This document shows, one piece after another, positions 32,248 through 40,192 of a stretch of 43,550 nt of DNA. The DNA is from Phenylobacterium sp. (GTDB taxonomy: Bacteria; Pseudomonadota; Alphaproteobacteria; Caulobacterales; Caulobacteraceae), in contig NZ_JAUYNW010000020.1 of assembly GCF_030698145.1 (NCBI RefSeq), positions 1 to 43,550 of the forward strand. The letters are read 5' to 3'. Below the pieces are notes generated by a model, which was not told the origin of the DNA, ran no database searches, and was given only the letters and a program-made list of their open reading frames with translations. How positions within the stretch are numbered: the stretch's first letter is position 1; each line of letters opens with the position of its first letter. The translations under genes and the position numbers were made by a program.

Positions 32248-32631
32248 CTATTGTGCTTGCGTGAGTTCGCAGCGCCGAATGGAAACCTCGACCCCGACTT
32301 GATCGATTGTGTGCGGGATGGGAGGGCTCTGTTTCGAGACCGCGACAACAACGCTCTCCATTAGTTCGAAGCGACCCAGAAGGCCCAGCGCGATTGTCTC
32401 ACCGAGCGCTTCCAACGTCTGGAACCGCGAGGAGCCGGCGATCATAATGGCCTCCTCGACAACGGCGTCATACCTCACTGAGGAATTCAGTTGGTCGTCC
32501 CGGTGCGTCTCGACATCTTGCAGCTTGGCGGCGATATCGAAGGTGAATTTTTGTCCGAGCGTCCTCTCCTCGTCGAAGAGCCCATGATAGCCGTAGGTCT
32601 TCAGGCCCGTGATGTTGATGGAAGTCAGCAT
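32248..32631 (-). CDS. folB: dihydroneopterin aldolase
   Basis: 127-residue folate-pathway enzyme that splits 7,8-dihydroneopterin to the hydroxymethylpterin and glycolaldehyde. It starts MLTSINITGLKTYGYHGLFDEER, with the conserved Tyr-Gly-x-His-Gly region and the substrate-binding Glu. FDIAAKLQDVETHRDDQLNS and RFQTLEALGETIA match the family. AGGAGATTCGGA precedes the ATG. The C-terminus runs straight into the IS3 remnant, so the last residues may be altered. Directly upstream and in frame is a dihydropteroate synthase remnant, which suggests an ancestral folP-folB pair. A second, chromosomal folB probably exists elsewhere. Confidence 0.85.
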   Translation of the reverse strand: MLTSINITGLKTYGYHGLFDEERTLGQKFTFDIAAKLQDVETHRDDQLNSSVRYDAVVEEAIMIAGSSRFQTLEALGETIALGLLGRFELMESVVVAVSKQSPPIPHTIDQVGVEVSIRRCELTQAQ

Positions 32632-32667
32632 TCCGAATCTCCTATTTGGCGTTGCGGATGGTGGGCT

Positions 32668-32766
32668 TCGGCGCGCGTTCTGGATCGGGTCGACGACGGC
32701 GAACCTGGTGAGGGCCTCAGAGAGGATGATCGCGCCAGGCAGGTCTCCAGGCGCGTGGGTGGTCAC
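32668..32766 (-). pseudogene. second dihydropteroate synthase C-terminal remnant
   Basis: Thirty-odd codons reading VTTHAPGDLPGAIILSEALT then RFAVVDP match the C-terminal end of the fragment at 31157-31534 (YVRTHAPGDLRSAITTLEAL). It is on the opposite strand, in front of folB. The preceding residues are unrelated. The two remnants share a run of identical bases around CCACGCGCCTGGAGA. Confidence 0.65.
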
Positions 32767-32850
32767 GTCGCTCCAGACAACTGGATGCCGGCCCGAGCCG
32801 TCATCGTCCTCCACGCTCTTCATTCTGGGCGAGCAGCACGGCCGCCATGG

Positions 32851-33531
32851 TCAGCGCAGCCTTAGGGCCGCGGCGGCTCTCTGCGCCGCCTCTTCGCGTG
32901 TCTTTTGAAACGGAGCTGCGAGCTTCGATAGCTTCGCCAGCAACTCAGGATCGGCGCTTGCCGGCGATCCGCCGGGAAAGGGAGGTTCCGGGTCGTACTC
33001 CATGGAGAGCTGAACAAAGCGGGTGCGTTCCTCTCCGAATAGCATCGCGCCGAGGGTCAAGGCGAAGTCGATTCCGGAGGTCACCCCCGCGCCGGTGATG
33101 CGATTGCGGTCGATGACCACGCGCTCGGACGTCGGTTCGGCCTGAAAAAGGGAAAGCTGGCTCAGCGAAAGCCAATGGCAAGTCGCGCGGTATCCGGTGA
33201 GCAGCCCGGCGGCGGCGAGCACCAGAGAGCCTGTGCAGACCGAGGTGACGTACTTTGCTTCCACACCCTGCCGTCGGACAAAATCCAGCGTCTCGGCATC
33301 ATCCATCAGACTCAGCTGCCCCGGTCCCCCAGGGACAAACAGGATGTCGGCCTGCGGGCAGTCGGCAAAGAGCGTAGTCGGGACAATCTGCAAGCCACTG
33401 CCGTCCACCACAGGCTCCATGCTCTTGGCCGCCAGGTGGATCTTGAGCTCCCTGTACCTTGCGAACACCTCGTAGGGTCCGGTGAGGTCAAGTTGCGTCA
33501 TCTGTGGATAGGCCAGCATCACAACGTCCAT
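32851..33531 (-). CDS. inhA: isonitrile hydratase-like DJ-1/PfpI protein
   Basis: 226-residue DJ-1/PfpI-fold protein very like Pseudomonas putida isonitrile hydratase, which adds water to isonitriles to give N-substituted formamides. Shared segments are QLDLTGPYEVFA, ILFVPGGPGQLSLMDDAETL, the nucleophile elbow YVTSVCTGSLVLAAAGLL with the catalytic Cys, and GAGVTSGIDFALTL. GCAGGAGCGCCC precedes the ATG. No AraC-type InhR regulator is adjacent. It lies inside the segment between the two 423-bp repeats, so it is probably cargo of the acquired DNA. The symbol refers to isonitrile hydratase, not the enoyl-ACP reductase of the same name. Confidence 0.83.
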   Translation of the reverse strand: MDVVMLAYPQMTQLDLTGPYEVFARYRELKIHLAAKSMEPVVDGSGLQIVPTTLFADCPQADILFVPGGPGQLSLMDDAETLDFVRRQGVEAKYVTSVCTGSLVLAAAGLLTGYRATCHWLSLSQLSLFQAEPTSERVVIDRNRITGAGVTSGIDFALTLGAMLFGEERTRFVQLSMEYDPEPPFPGGSPASADPELLAKLSKLAAPFQKTREEAAQRAAAALRLR

Positions 33532-33706
33532 GGGCGCTCCTGCGGTATGGCTGCAGAGGGTGCCCAGGCGAGCGGCGCTTCAAATTCGTGCTTCCCAGTG
33601 GTGGCCCACCTGAAATCGCCAGTCACACGAACCAGTTCAAAGTGCGCCGGCTTGCACGCAAATGAAAGCCGTTCCGGTGGACAGCATGGTGAATTCTGTT
33701 CCGTGC

Positions 33707-34129
33707 GGGTAATTCGGGGACGCTATACTTAATTGGCGCCCCCTGATCGCGTCGTGGCGGGGAGGGGGCCGCCTACATCCTGCGCGCCTTCGGCCATACC
33801 CAGACAACGCGCCGGGCACGGCGCGGCGAACGTGATGCGCAGCACCCCCGTCTCCGCGACGCGGATCGCCTGTGAGGCGCTCGGGCGGGCGATGATCGGT
33901 CCGTAGGCGGACGGGCGCGCGGCCCCCGGCGCAGGCGCGAACCGGCGGGCGTCGGCCACGTCCTGCGGGCTCATGGTGGCGGCGAGCGCCTCGAGGGTGC
34001 GGTCCGCGGCCTGGCGCGTCGCCGGGTCGGCCGCGCCGTTGGCGGCGGCGAGCGCGGTCCAGACATAGGCCTCGACCCGGTCCTCGCGGCGGCCCTGGGC
34101 GTAGATCGCGCCCAGTTGAAGCTGGGCCT
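33707..34129. repeat. 423-bp direct repeat, copy B (3' part of the intact M15 gene)
   Basis: Partner of copy A. Its left end is the same GGGTAATTCGGGGACGCTAT sequence. On the right it continues into the intact gene, so this is the copy joined to native DNA on that side. Confidence 0.93.
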
Positions 34130-34628
34130 CCCCCTGGCCCTGGGTCGCCTCGGCGCGCAGGGCGGCGAGCGCCCGGTCCGCCGGGGTGGGGTCGGCGACC
34201 GTCCACCTCAGGCCGGGCGGGGAGAAGAGGCCTCCGGCCCCGCGGTCGTAGGGGTCCAGGTGGAGGTGCGGGCCCTGGGAGCCATGGGCGGCCTCCGGGA
34301 AGATGGTCCTGAACGGCGCGCCCGCGCGGCGCAGCCTGGCGGCGGCCTCGAACGGGCTGAGCCCCGCCACCACCACGTCATAGGCGCCGGGCGCGGCGGG
34401 CCCACCCACCGAATGGCGCGACACCGCCCCGAGGGGCACGGTCAGGGCGCCCTGGGCGCGCAGCTCGTTCTCGCGGGCCTCCGTGCGATAGCCTCCGGTG
34501 ATGCGCCAGGCCTGCGCGCCGAAGACCTGGTCCATGGTGGCGCGGAAGCGCGCGTGCGTGGCCTCGTCGGCCCTGGCCTCGCCGGCCACCAACGCGAAGC
34601 TCACGATGAGCGCGGCCCTGACACCCAC
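33729..34628 (-). CDS. M15-type metallopeptidase-like exported protein with Sel1-like C-terminal region
   Basis: 299 residues from a GTG start with GGGGGAAGGG upstream. A signal peptide ends near residue 20 (AGEARA). The N-terminal domain has the M15/LAS layout: GGYRTEARENEL, SRHSVGG followed by AYDVVV (Zn-binding His and Asp, with a few extra residues between them), and HGSQGPHLHLD with the last His ligand. This predicts a D,D- or L,D-peptidase on cell-wall peptides. From about residue 165, EAQLQLGAIYAQGRREDRVE and AYVWTALAAANGA form a Sel1/TPR-like repeat. The last codons and TAA stop lie inside the mobile-element end sequence, so the original C-terminus was probably altered. Confidence 0.8.
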   Translation of the reverse strand: MGVRAALIVSFALVAGEARADEATHARFRATMDQVFGAQAWRITGGYRTEARENELRAQGALTVPLGAVSRHSVGGPAAPGAYDVVVAGLSPFEAAARLRRAGAPFRTIFPEAAHGSQGPHLHLDPYDRGAGGLFSPPGLRWTVADPTPADRALAALRAEATQGQGEAQLQLGAIYAQGRREDRVEAYVWTALAAANGAADPATRQAADRTLEALAATMSPQDVADARRFAPAPGAARPSAYGPIIARPSASQAIRVAETGVLRITFAAPCPARCLGMAEGAQDVGGPLPATTRSGGAN

Positions 34629-34773
34629 GGCCCTTCCCCCGCTTCGAAGATCAGGCGGAGAGCCTATGCCCGAGCGCCGCGCGGGGGAACCGTGTTCTCC
34701 TGAGGGGCGGCGTCGGGCGCAGAAATGTTCATGAATTGTTCGGGTCCAGCCCGGTCCGCGCTAAACTCCGCCC

Positions 34774-35619
34774 ATGCCCGCGCGCGCCTATGTCAGGACC
34801 CATCCGGAAGCCCGCCAACAGCTCCTCGACCGGGTCGCGGCGGGCGAGCTGACCTCCCACGTCTGCGCCGAGCCGGGCATGCCCAGCTATGCCAGCGTCT
34901 ACGCCTGGGCCCGCGCCGACCCGTTCTTCGCCGAGGCCCTGGCCGACGCCCGGCGGCGGGGGGACTTCCGGCGCTGGCACGCCTTGGACGAGGCCAAGGC
35001 CGGGGCGCTGTTGGCCCGGCTGGCGGCCGGGGAGGGGATCGTCTCGATCCTGCGCGATCCGACCATGCCGAGCCGGCGCCAATACGCCTATTGGCGCGCC
35101 ACCCAGGCGCCGTTCCAGGAGGCGGTCTGGCGGCTGAACCAGGTGACGGTGGTGGAGCGCGCCCGGCGCGGACGCGCCCGCTGGCGGCCCTTCGATCAGG
35201 CCCTGGCCGACCAGATCGTGGTCCGGGTGTCGCGGGGCGAGGGGTTGCAGGCCATCCTCAATGCGGGCCAGGGCCTGCCCTGCCGCAATGTGGTGATCCG
35301 CTGGCGCAAGGCGCAGCCGCAGTTCGCCCAGGCCCTGCGCATCGCCGTGCGCGTGGCGCGCCGCCGCCGCGACCAGGCTCGCGCGGTCTGCCCGGACCAC
35401 CTGGTCGAGGCGATCTGCGACGGCGTCGCCGAGGGCGGCACGCTCAACACCGTGAGCCGGCTGTCGGGCATGCCCTGCGCGGCCACGCTCTATGCCTGGA
35501 TGCGGACCCGGCCCGACTTCGCCCAGGCGGTGGAGCAGGCGCGGGCCCGGCGGATGTCGAGCGCCGATGTGAACGCCGCGCTGGCGCGCATGGCGGCCCG
35601 GGCCGCGGCGATGGGGTGA
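34774..35619 (+). CDS. protein of four terminase-small-subunit-like HTH repeats
   Basis: 281 residues, very rich in Arg and Ala. Four tandem units of about 60 residues each resemble the helix-turn-helix of phage Sf6-type terminase small subunits: VAAGELTSHVCAEPGMPSYA then VYAWARADPFFAEAL; LAAGEGIVSILRDPTMPSRR then YWRATQAPFQEAV; VSRGEGLQAILNAGQGLPCR then IRWRKAQPQFAQAL; VAEGGTLNTVSRLSGMPCAA then YAWMRTRPDFAQAV. The pattern G-x5-I/V...MP...YxW-x4-P-x-F is repeated. No other phage gene is near. A DNA-binding role is likely; what it does is unknown. Divergent from the M15 gene. Confidence 0.72.
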   Translation: MPARAYVRTHPEARQQLLDRVAAGELTSHVCAEPGMPSYASVYAWARADPFFAEALADARRRGDFRRWHALDEAKAGALLARLAAGEGIVSILRDPTMPSRRQYAYWRATQAPFQEAVWRLNQVTVVERARRGRARWRPFDQALADQIVVRVSRGEGLQAILNAGQGLPCRNVVIRWRKAQPQFAQALRIAVRVARRRRDQARAVCPDHLVEAICDGVAEGGTLNTVSRLSGMPCAATLYAWMRTRPDFAQAVEQARARRMSSADVNAALARMAARAAAMG

Positions 35620-35625
35620 GCCCCT

Positions 35626-35830
35626 AGATCCTCCCCCAGCGCGCAGCCGGAGGGGGTTGCAGCCCGCAAACGAGAGTCAAGGTCCCCCTCACCCGGCCAT
35701 TCGGCCGGGAGCTCCCCCAGGAGGGGAGCATCTGGGATTGCGCCGACCTTGGATCCTCCCCCAGCGCGCAGCGCGTTTTGGGGGAGGTGGCGCGTCGCCT
35801 TCTTCGGCGACGTGACGGAGGGGGTTGGAG
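35626..35830. repeat. intergenic palindromic repeats, units B-A-B
   Basis: Alternating units of the families seen at 19889 and 40978: a B fragment (CCTCCCCCAGCGCGCAGC), an A unit with CCCGGCCATTCGGCCGGGAG flanked by TCCCCCTC and GAGGGGAGC, then a full B unit with GTCGCC/GGCGAC arms. Each unit can fold as a hairpin. They fill the gap between two convergent genes. Confidence 0.8.
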
Positions 35831-35842
35831 CGCGCGAGCCTA

Positions 35843-36223
35843 TCAGCCCTTCGCTTCGGCCCGATCCGCCAGGTCGATCAGGGCCTTGCCGAGCGCCCGG
35901 GACTCGCTGGCCGGGAACACGAACGACACCCAGCCCAGGCCCGGATGACGCAGGCTGAGCACCGGGCCATGGGGCGTGGACAGGGTGGTCCAGACCGGGT
36001 TGTTGGTGGCCTCGATGCGGCCCATGGGATCGATGGCGGCGGCGACCGGGGTCTTGAGCTGGGCGCGGTAGAGGGCCACGGCCTCGATATGGGCCTCGGC
36101 GTCGGCGGCGCTCAGGGCCACGTCGCCCAGGGTCTCGCCGTCGCGGTTCAGCTGGAGGACCACGTGCTCGGCGGCCGCGTCGGCGCCCACCACCATCTGC
36201 ATGAAGGTCATCGGGCTCGTCAC
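35843..36223 (-). CDS. conserved hypothetical protein linked to the YghU-type GST
   Basis: 126-residue soluble protein with no recognised domain. It contains VALYRAQLKTPVAAAIDPMG and PGLGWVSFVFPASESRALG. The GTG at 36223 overlaps the GST stop codon as GTGA; an ATG at 36211 is the alternative start. Translational coupling suggests that it serves the same process as the GST. Codon use matches its neighbours, so it is likely real. Confidence 0.65.
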   Translation of the reverse strand: MTSPMTFMQMVVGADAAAEHVVLQLNRDGETLGDVALSAADAEAHIEAVALYRAQLKTPVAAAIDPMGRIEATNNPVWTTLSTPHGPVLSLRHPGLGWVSFVFPASESRALGKALIDLADRAEAKG

Positions 36224-37101
36224 GTCTTGGCCTCGGCTTGAACCTTATCCTGCGTCTTCGTCTCGAAATCGCTGGCGTCGTGGCGTTCCCAGAGCTGGTT
36301 GGCGGGGTCGCCGAAGGTGCGGTTGACCATGCGGCCGCGCTTGACCGCCGGGCGCTTGGCGATGGCGTCGGACCAGCGCTGGACGTGCTTGTAGTCCTGC
36401 ACCGAGAGGAACTCGCCGGCCTCGTAGAGCACACCCTTGGCGAGGCTCCCGTACCAGGGCCAGATGGCCATGTCGGCGATGGTGTAGTCGTCGCCCGCGA
36501 TGTGCTCGCTCTGCGCCAGGCGCTGGTCCAGCACGTCCATCTGGCGCTTCACCTCCATGGCGAAGCGGTCGATGGCGTATTCGATCTTGGTGGGCGCATA
36601 GGCGTAGAAGTGGCCAAGGCCCCCGCCCAGATAGGGCGCCGAGCCCACCTGCCAGAACAGCCAGGACATGGTCTCGGCCCGCTGCGCCGGGTCGGTCGGC
36701 AGGAAGGCGCCGAACTTTTCGGCCAGGTGGACCAGGATGGCGCCGGACTCGAACACCCGCATCGGGGTCGAGCCTGAGTGGTCCACCAGGGTGGGGATCT
36801 TGGAGTTGGGGTTGGCGGCGACGAAGCCGCTGCCGAACTGGTCGCCGGCGCCGATATTGATCAGCCAGGCGTCGTATTCCGCGCCGGTGTGGCCCAGAGC
36901 CAGCAGCTCCTCCAGCATCACCGTGACCTTCACGCCGTTCGGCGTTCCCAGCGAATAGAGCTGCATCGGGTGCTTGCCGATCCGCAGCTCCTTGTCGTGG
37001 GTGGGGCCGGCGATGGGGCGGTTGATGCTGGCGAACCGGCCGCCGCTGTCCTTGTTCCAGGTCCAGACCTTGGGCGGGGCGTAGTCGGTGGTGTCGGTCA
37101 T
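36220..37101 (-). CDS. yghU: glutathione transferase/disulfide-bond oxidoreductase, YghU type (nu class)
   Basis: 293 residues, longer than ordinary GSTs because of the extended N-terminus (YAPPKVWTWNKDSGG ... NRPIAGPTHDKELRIGKHPM) typical of YghU. The thioredoxin-like domain has LYSLGTPNGVKVTVMLEE, with the Thr-Pro-Asn glutathione site, and NPNSKIPTL with cis-Pro; ESGAILVHLAEKFG follows. The helical domain contains GGGLGHFYAYAP and DYTIADMAIWPWYG. Nu-class enzymes bind two glutathiones and reduce disulfides and peroxides. It is the first gene of a two-gene unit. Confidence 0.93.
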   Translation of the reverse strand: MTDTTDYAPPKVWTWNKDSGGRFASINRPIAGPTHDKELRIGKHPMQLYSLGTPNGVKVTVMLEELLALGHTGAEYDAWLINIGAGDQFGSGFVAANPNSKIPTLVDHSGSTPMRVFESGAILVHLAEKFGAFLPTDPAQRAETMSWLFWQVGSAPYLGGGLGHFYAYAPTKIEYAIDRFAMEVKRQMDVLDQRLAQSEHIAGDDYTIADMAIWPWYGSLAKGVLYEAGEFLSVQDYKHVQRWSDAIAKRPAVKRGRMVNRTFGDPANQLWERHDASDFETKTQDKVQAEAKT

Positions 37102-37178
37102 GCGTGCGGCTCCAGGCGTCCGTGGGGGCGCAAGGTCGCCCGTCGAGGTTTCGATGTGGGGGCTCTGAGCGCGCGCCG

Positions 37179-38438
37179 CTAGACCTTGGCCGGCGCGGCG
37201 GCGGCGAGGGGGTCAGGGTCCTCGATCTGGCCTTCCCACTTGGCGACCACGGCGCTGGCCACCGAGTTGCCGAGCACGTTGGTGGCCGAGCGGCCCATGT
37301 CGAGCAGGTGGTCGACGCCCAGGATCAGCAGCAGGCCGGCCTCGGGCAGGTCGAAATAGGTGAGCGTCGCGGCGATGACCACCAGGGAGGCGCGCGGGAC
37401 GCCGGCCATGCCCTTGGAGGTGACCATCAACAGGGCCAGCATGGTGATCTGCTGGCCGATGGACATGTCGATGCCGTAGGCCTGGGCGATGAACAGCACC
37501 GCGAAGGTGCAGTACATCATCGAGCCGTCGAGGTTGAACGAGTAGCCGAGCGGCAGGACGAAGCTGGCGATGCGGCGCGAGATGCCGAACTTCTGCAACT
37601 CCTCCAGGGTGCGCGGATAGGCCGCCTCCGACGAGGCCGTCGCGAAGGCCAGCAGGGCCGGGCCCCGGATGGCGCCCAGCAGCTTCATGGCTCGCGGCCC
37701 CACCACCAGCAGCATCGCCCCGATCAGCAGCGCCCAAAGAACGCCCAAAGAAAGGTAGAAACCTCCGACAAACTTGGCATAATCGACCAGGACGCTCAGC
37801 CCCTGGGTCGAAATTGTCGCTGCAAGAGCTGCGAAAATCGCGAGCGGAGCCGTCTTCATAACGTAGCCCGTGACCTTCAGCATGATGCTGGCGATCTGGT
37901 CGACCAGGGCGATGACGGCCGGGGCCCGGTCGTCGAGCGACGCCACGGCGGTGCCGACGAAGATCGAGAACACAACGATCTGCAGGATCTCGTTGTTGGC
38001 CATGGCCTCGACGATGGACTTCGGCACCAGGTGGGTGATGAACTCCCGCAGGGTCAGCTTGGAGGCGTCCACGGCGCCGGCGGCGTTGGCCGCCTCGTCG
38101 ATCAGGTCCATGCCGACGCCAGGCGCGATCAGGTGGACCATCAGCAGCCCGATGGTCAGCGAGACGATCGAGGCGCTGATGAACCAGCCCATGGTCTTGA
38201 TGCCGACCCGGCCGATGCTGGCGGCGTCCTCCATGTGGGCGATGCCGGCCACCAGGGTGGAGAACACCAGGGGAGCGATGATCATCTTGATCAGCCGCAG
38301 GAAGACGTCGGTGATGATGGTCAGGTTGCCGGCCACCGTCTTGGCCTGGACCGGGTCCAGGCCCTGGTTCACGCCCCAGCCGACCGCGACGCCCAGCACC
38401 ATCGCCACGACGATGAAGATGGTGAAAAGACGATTCAT
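37179..38438 (-). CDS. dicarboxylate/amino acid:cation symporter (DAACS, GltP/DctA family)
   Basis: 419-residue secondary transporter. Family signatures are ASSEAAYPRTLEELQKFGIS (the first re-entrant hairpin, here with SSEAA), LPLGYSFNLDGSMMYCTFAVLFIA and DHLLDMGRSATNVLGNSVA (TM8 with the substrate-binding Asp/Arg region). It couples uptake of C4-dicarboxylates or acidic amino acids to H+ or Na+. The ATG at 38436-38438 is preceded by GAGGAGCCCCC. The stretch 37735-37868 within the gene is visibly richer in A+T than the rest and uses unusual codons. The long + strand frame opposite it is a shadow. Confidence 0.92.
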   Translation of the reverse strand: MNRLFTIFIVVAMVLGVAVGWGVNQGLDPVQAKTVAGNLTIITDVFLRLIKMIIAPLVFSTLVAGIAHMEDAASIGRVGIKTMGWFISASIVSLTIGLLMVHLIAPGVGMDLIDEAANAAGAVDASKLTLREFITHLVPKSIVEAMANNEILQIVVFSIFVGTAVASLDDRAPAVIALVDQIASIMLKVTGYVMKTAPLAIFAALAATISTQGLSVLVDYAKFVGGFYLSLGVLWALLIGAMLLVVGPRAMKLLGAIRGPALLAFATASSEAAYPRTLEELQKFGISRRIASFVLPLGYSFNLDGSMMYCTFAVLFIAQAYGIDMSIGQQITMLALLMVTSKGMAGVPRASLVVIAATLTYFDLPEAGLLLILGVDHLLDMGRSATNVLGNSVASAVVAKWEGQIEDPDPLAAAAPAKV

Positions 38439-38558
38439 GGGGGCTCCTCGGCGTTCAGGCCGGCCTTTGTCGCCGAGAATGGGGCCGTTCGTCCAGAGCG
38501 TCGCGAAATCGAGGCAGGGGCATCTCGCAACCGTCACCGGAGCGGGCTAAACTGCCCC

Positions 38559-40010
38559 ATGTCCATCGAGAACAAAGCGGCCGCCATCGTCGAGCGGCTG
38601 GACGCCGAATACCAGGCCACCGTCGAGGCGCTGCGCGCCGCCCTGAAGATCTTCCTCGCCGGGGGGCCGCCGCCCGATCCCAGCGTCCGGGCCAGCGGGG
38701 CCTTCGCCTATCCCGAACTGAAGCTGTCCTGGCCGCCCGGCGAGGTCTATCCGCGCCTGGGCCGGGCCTACGCCCGGCTGTCGCAGCCCGGCGACTATGC
38801 GGTCACCGTCACCCGGCCCGACCTCTACCGCGACTACCTGATCGAGCAGATCAGCCTGCTGATGACCGACTTCAACGTCACCATCGAGGTGGGCCGCTCC
38901 CGGCAGGAGATGCCGTTCCCCTATGTGCTGGACGGCGCGGTCGACATCGCCATGGCCGACATCGGTTCGGCCGACATCGCCCGGCACTTTCCGACCACCG
39001 AGCTGGCCCATATCGGCGACGAGATCGCCGACGGCATGTGGAACGCCAGCCTGGAGCCGGCCCGGCCGCTGGCCCTGTTTGACGGCCTGCGCACCGACTT
39101 CTCCCTGGCCCGTCTGACCCACTACATGGGCACCCCGGCCGAGCACGTTCAGCAGTACGTGCTGTTCACCAACTACCATCGCTATGTGGACGAGTTCGTC
39201 CGCTGGGGCTGTTCGCAGCTCACGGCGGGCGGACCCTACACCGCGCTCTCGGCTTCGGGCCAGGTGATGGTCACCGCCGATACGGAGAACCCGGAGCAGG
39301 CCGTGGCCGACGGCCCGTGGCGGCGCCACCAGATGCCGGCCTACCACCTGATGGCGCAGGGCCGGGCGGGGATCACGCTGGTCAATATTGGGGTCGGTCC
39401 CTCCAACGCCAAGACGGTCACCGACCACCTGGCGGTGATGCGGCCCCAGGCCTGGATCATGATCGGCCACTGCGGCGGGCTGCGCGGCTCCCAGACCATC
39501 GGTGACTACGTCCTGGCCCACGCCTATCTGCGCGACGACCACGTGCTGGACGACGTCCTGCCGCCGGAGATCCCGATCCCGCCCATCGCCGAGGTCCAGG
39601 TGGCGCTCGGCCGGGCCGCCGAGCTGATCACCGGGGAGTCCGGTGAAACCCTGAAGCGCCGGCTGCGGACCGGCACGGTGGTCACCACCGACGACCGCAA
39701 CTGGGAGCTCCGGTTCTCGTCCAGCTCGCTACGGTTCAACCAGTCGCGCGCCGTGGCCATCGACATGGAGAGCGCCACCATCGCCGCCCAGGGCTACCGG
39801 TTCCGGGTGCCCTACGGGACCCTGCTCTGCGTGTCGGACAAGCCCCTGCACGGGGAGATCAAGCTGCCGGGCCAGGCCAACGCCTTCTATGAGCGCGCCA
39901 TCGGCCAGCATCTGCAGATCGGCATCGCCACCATGGACCTGCTGCGCAAGGAAGGTCCCCGGCTCCACTCCCGCAAACTGCGCAGCTTCGACGAACCGCC
40001 GTTCAGGTGA
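38559..40010 (+). CDS. amn: AMP nucleosidase
   Basis: 483-residue enzyme that hydrolyses AMP to adenine and ribose 5-phosphate in purine salvage. The N-terminal Amn-specific domain (about 1-175) contains DYAVTVTRPDLYRDYLIEQI. The C-terminal nucleoside-phosphorylase-like domain contains NIGVGPSNAKTVTDHLAVMR, IGHCGGLRGSQTIGDYVLAH, AVAIDMESATIAAQGYR and LCVSDKPLHGEIKLPG. The Glu in DMES is the usual ribose-binding residue. The ATG at 38559 is the family start; the frame is open far upstream only because it is antisense to the symporter gene. Divergent from that gene. Confidence 0.95.
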   Translation: MSIENKAAAIVERLDAEYQATVEALRAALKIFLAGGPPPDPSVRASGAFAYPELKLSWPPGEVYPRLGRAYARLSQPGDYAVTVTRPDLYRDYLIEQISLLMTDFNVTIEVGRSRQEMPFPYVLDGAVDIAMADIGSADIARHFPTTELAHIGDEIADGMWNASLEPARPLALFDGLRTDFSLARLTHYMGTPAEHVQQYVLFTNYHRYVDEFVRWGCSQLTAGGPYTALSASGQVMVTADTENPEQAVADGPWRRHQMPAYHLMAQGRAGITLVNIGVGPSNAKTVTDHLAVMRPQAWIMIGHCGGLRGSQTIGDYVLAHAYLRDDHVLDDVLPPEIPIPPIAEVQVALGRAAELITGESGETLKRRLRTGTVVTTDDRNWELRFSSSSLRFNQSRAVAIDMESATIAAQGYRFRVPYGTLLCVSDKPLHGEIKLPGQANAFYERAIGQHLQIGIATMDLLRKEGPRLHSRKLRSFDEPPFR

Positions 40011-40192
40011 CGTGAGGTCATACTTGCGGGGGCGTCCTGGGCGTCGACGGCGACGAGGGGTTCATCGCCGAACTGCTGGCCATGGTGGCGTCGGGGTAGG
40101 GCGGGGCCGATTGAGCGGGCGATCGCGACGGAGCGGCGCGAACACGAACGACCCCCTCGCAATCCACCCTCCGTTTCGCTAAATCCAGCCTC
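40011..40192. other. gap with a possible gene relic
   Basis: A forward frame ending at the TAG at 40097-40099 reads GVDGDEGFIAELLAMVASG, which looks like a coding C-terminus but has no start or upstream part. It may be a relic of a deleted gene or chance. Confidence 0.25.

Noticed and set aside
34774..35619. Prophage, suggested by terminase-small-subunit-like repeats
   Set aside because: No other phage gene (large terminase, portal, capsid, integrase) is present, and the protein has four repeats rather than one.
37104..38558. A 485-codon upstream extension of the AMP nucleosidase frame on the + strand
   Set aside because: It is antisense to the symporter gene, is low in complexity (His/Gln/Asp/Gly rich) and matches no family. 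The true start at 38559 fits the family.
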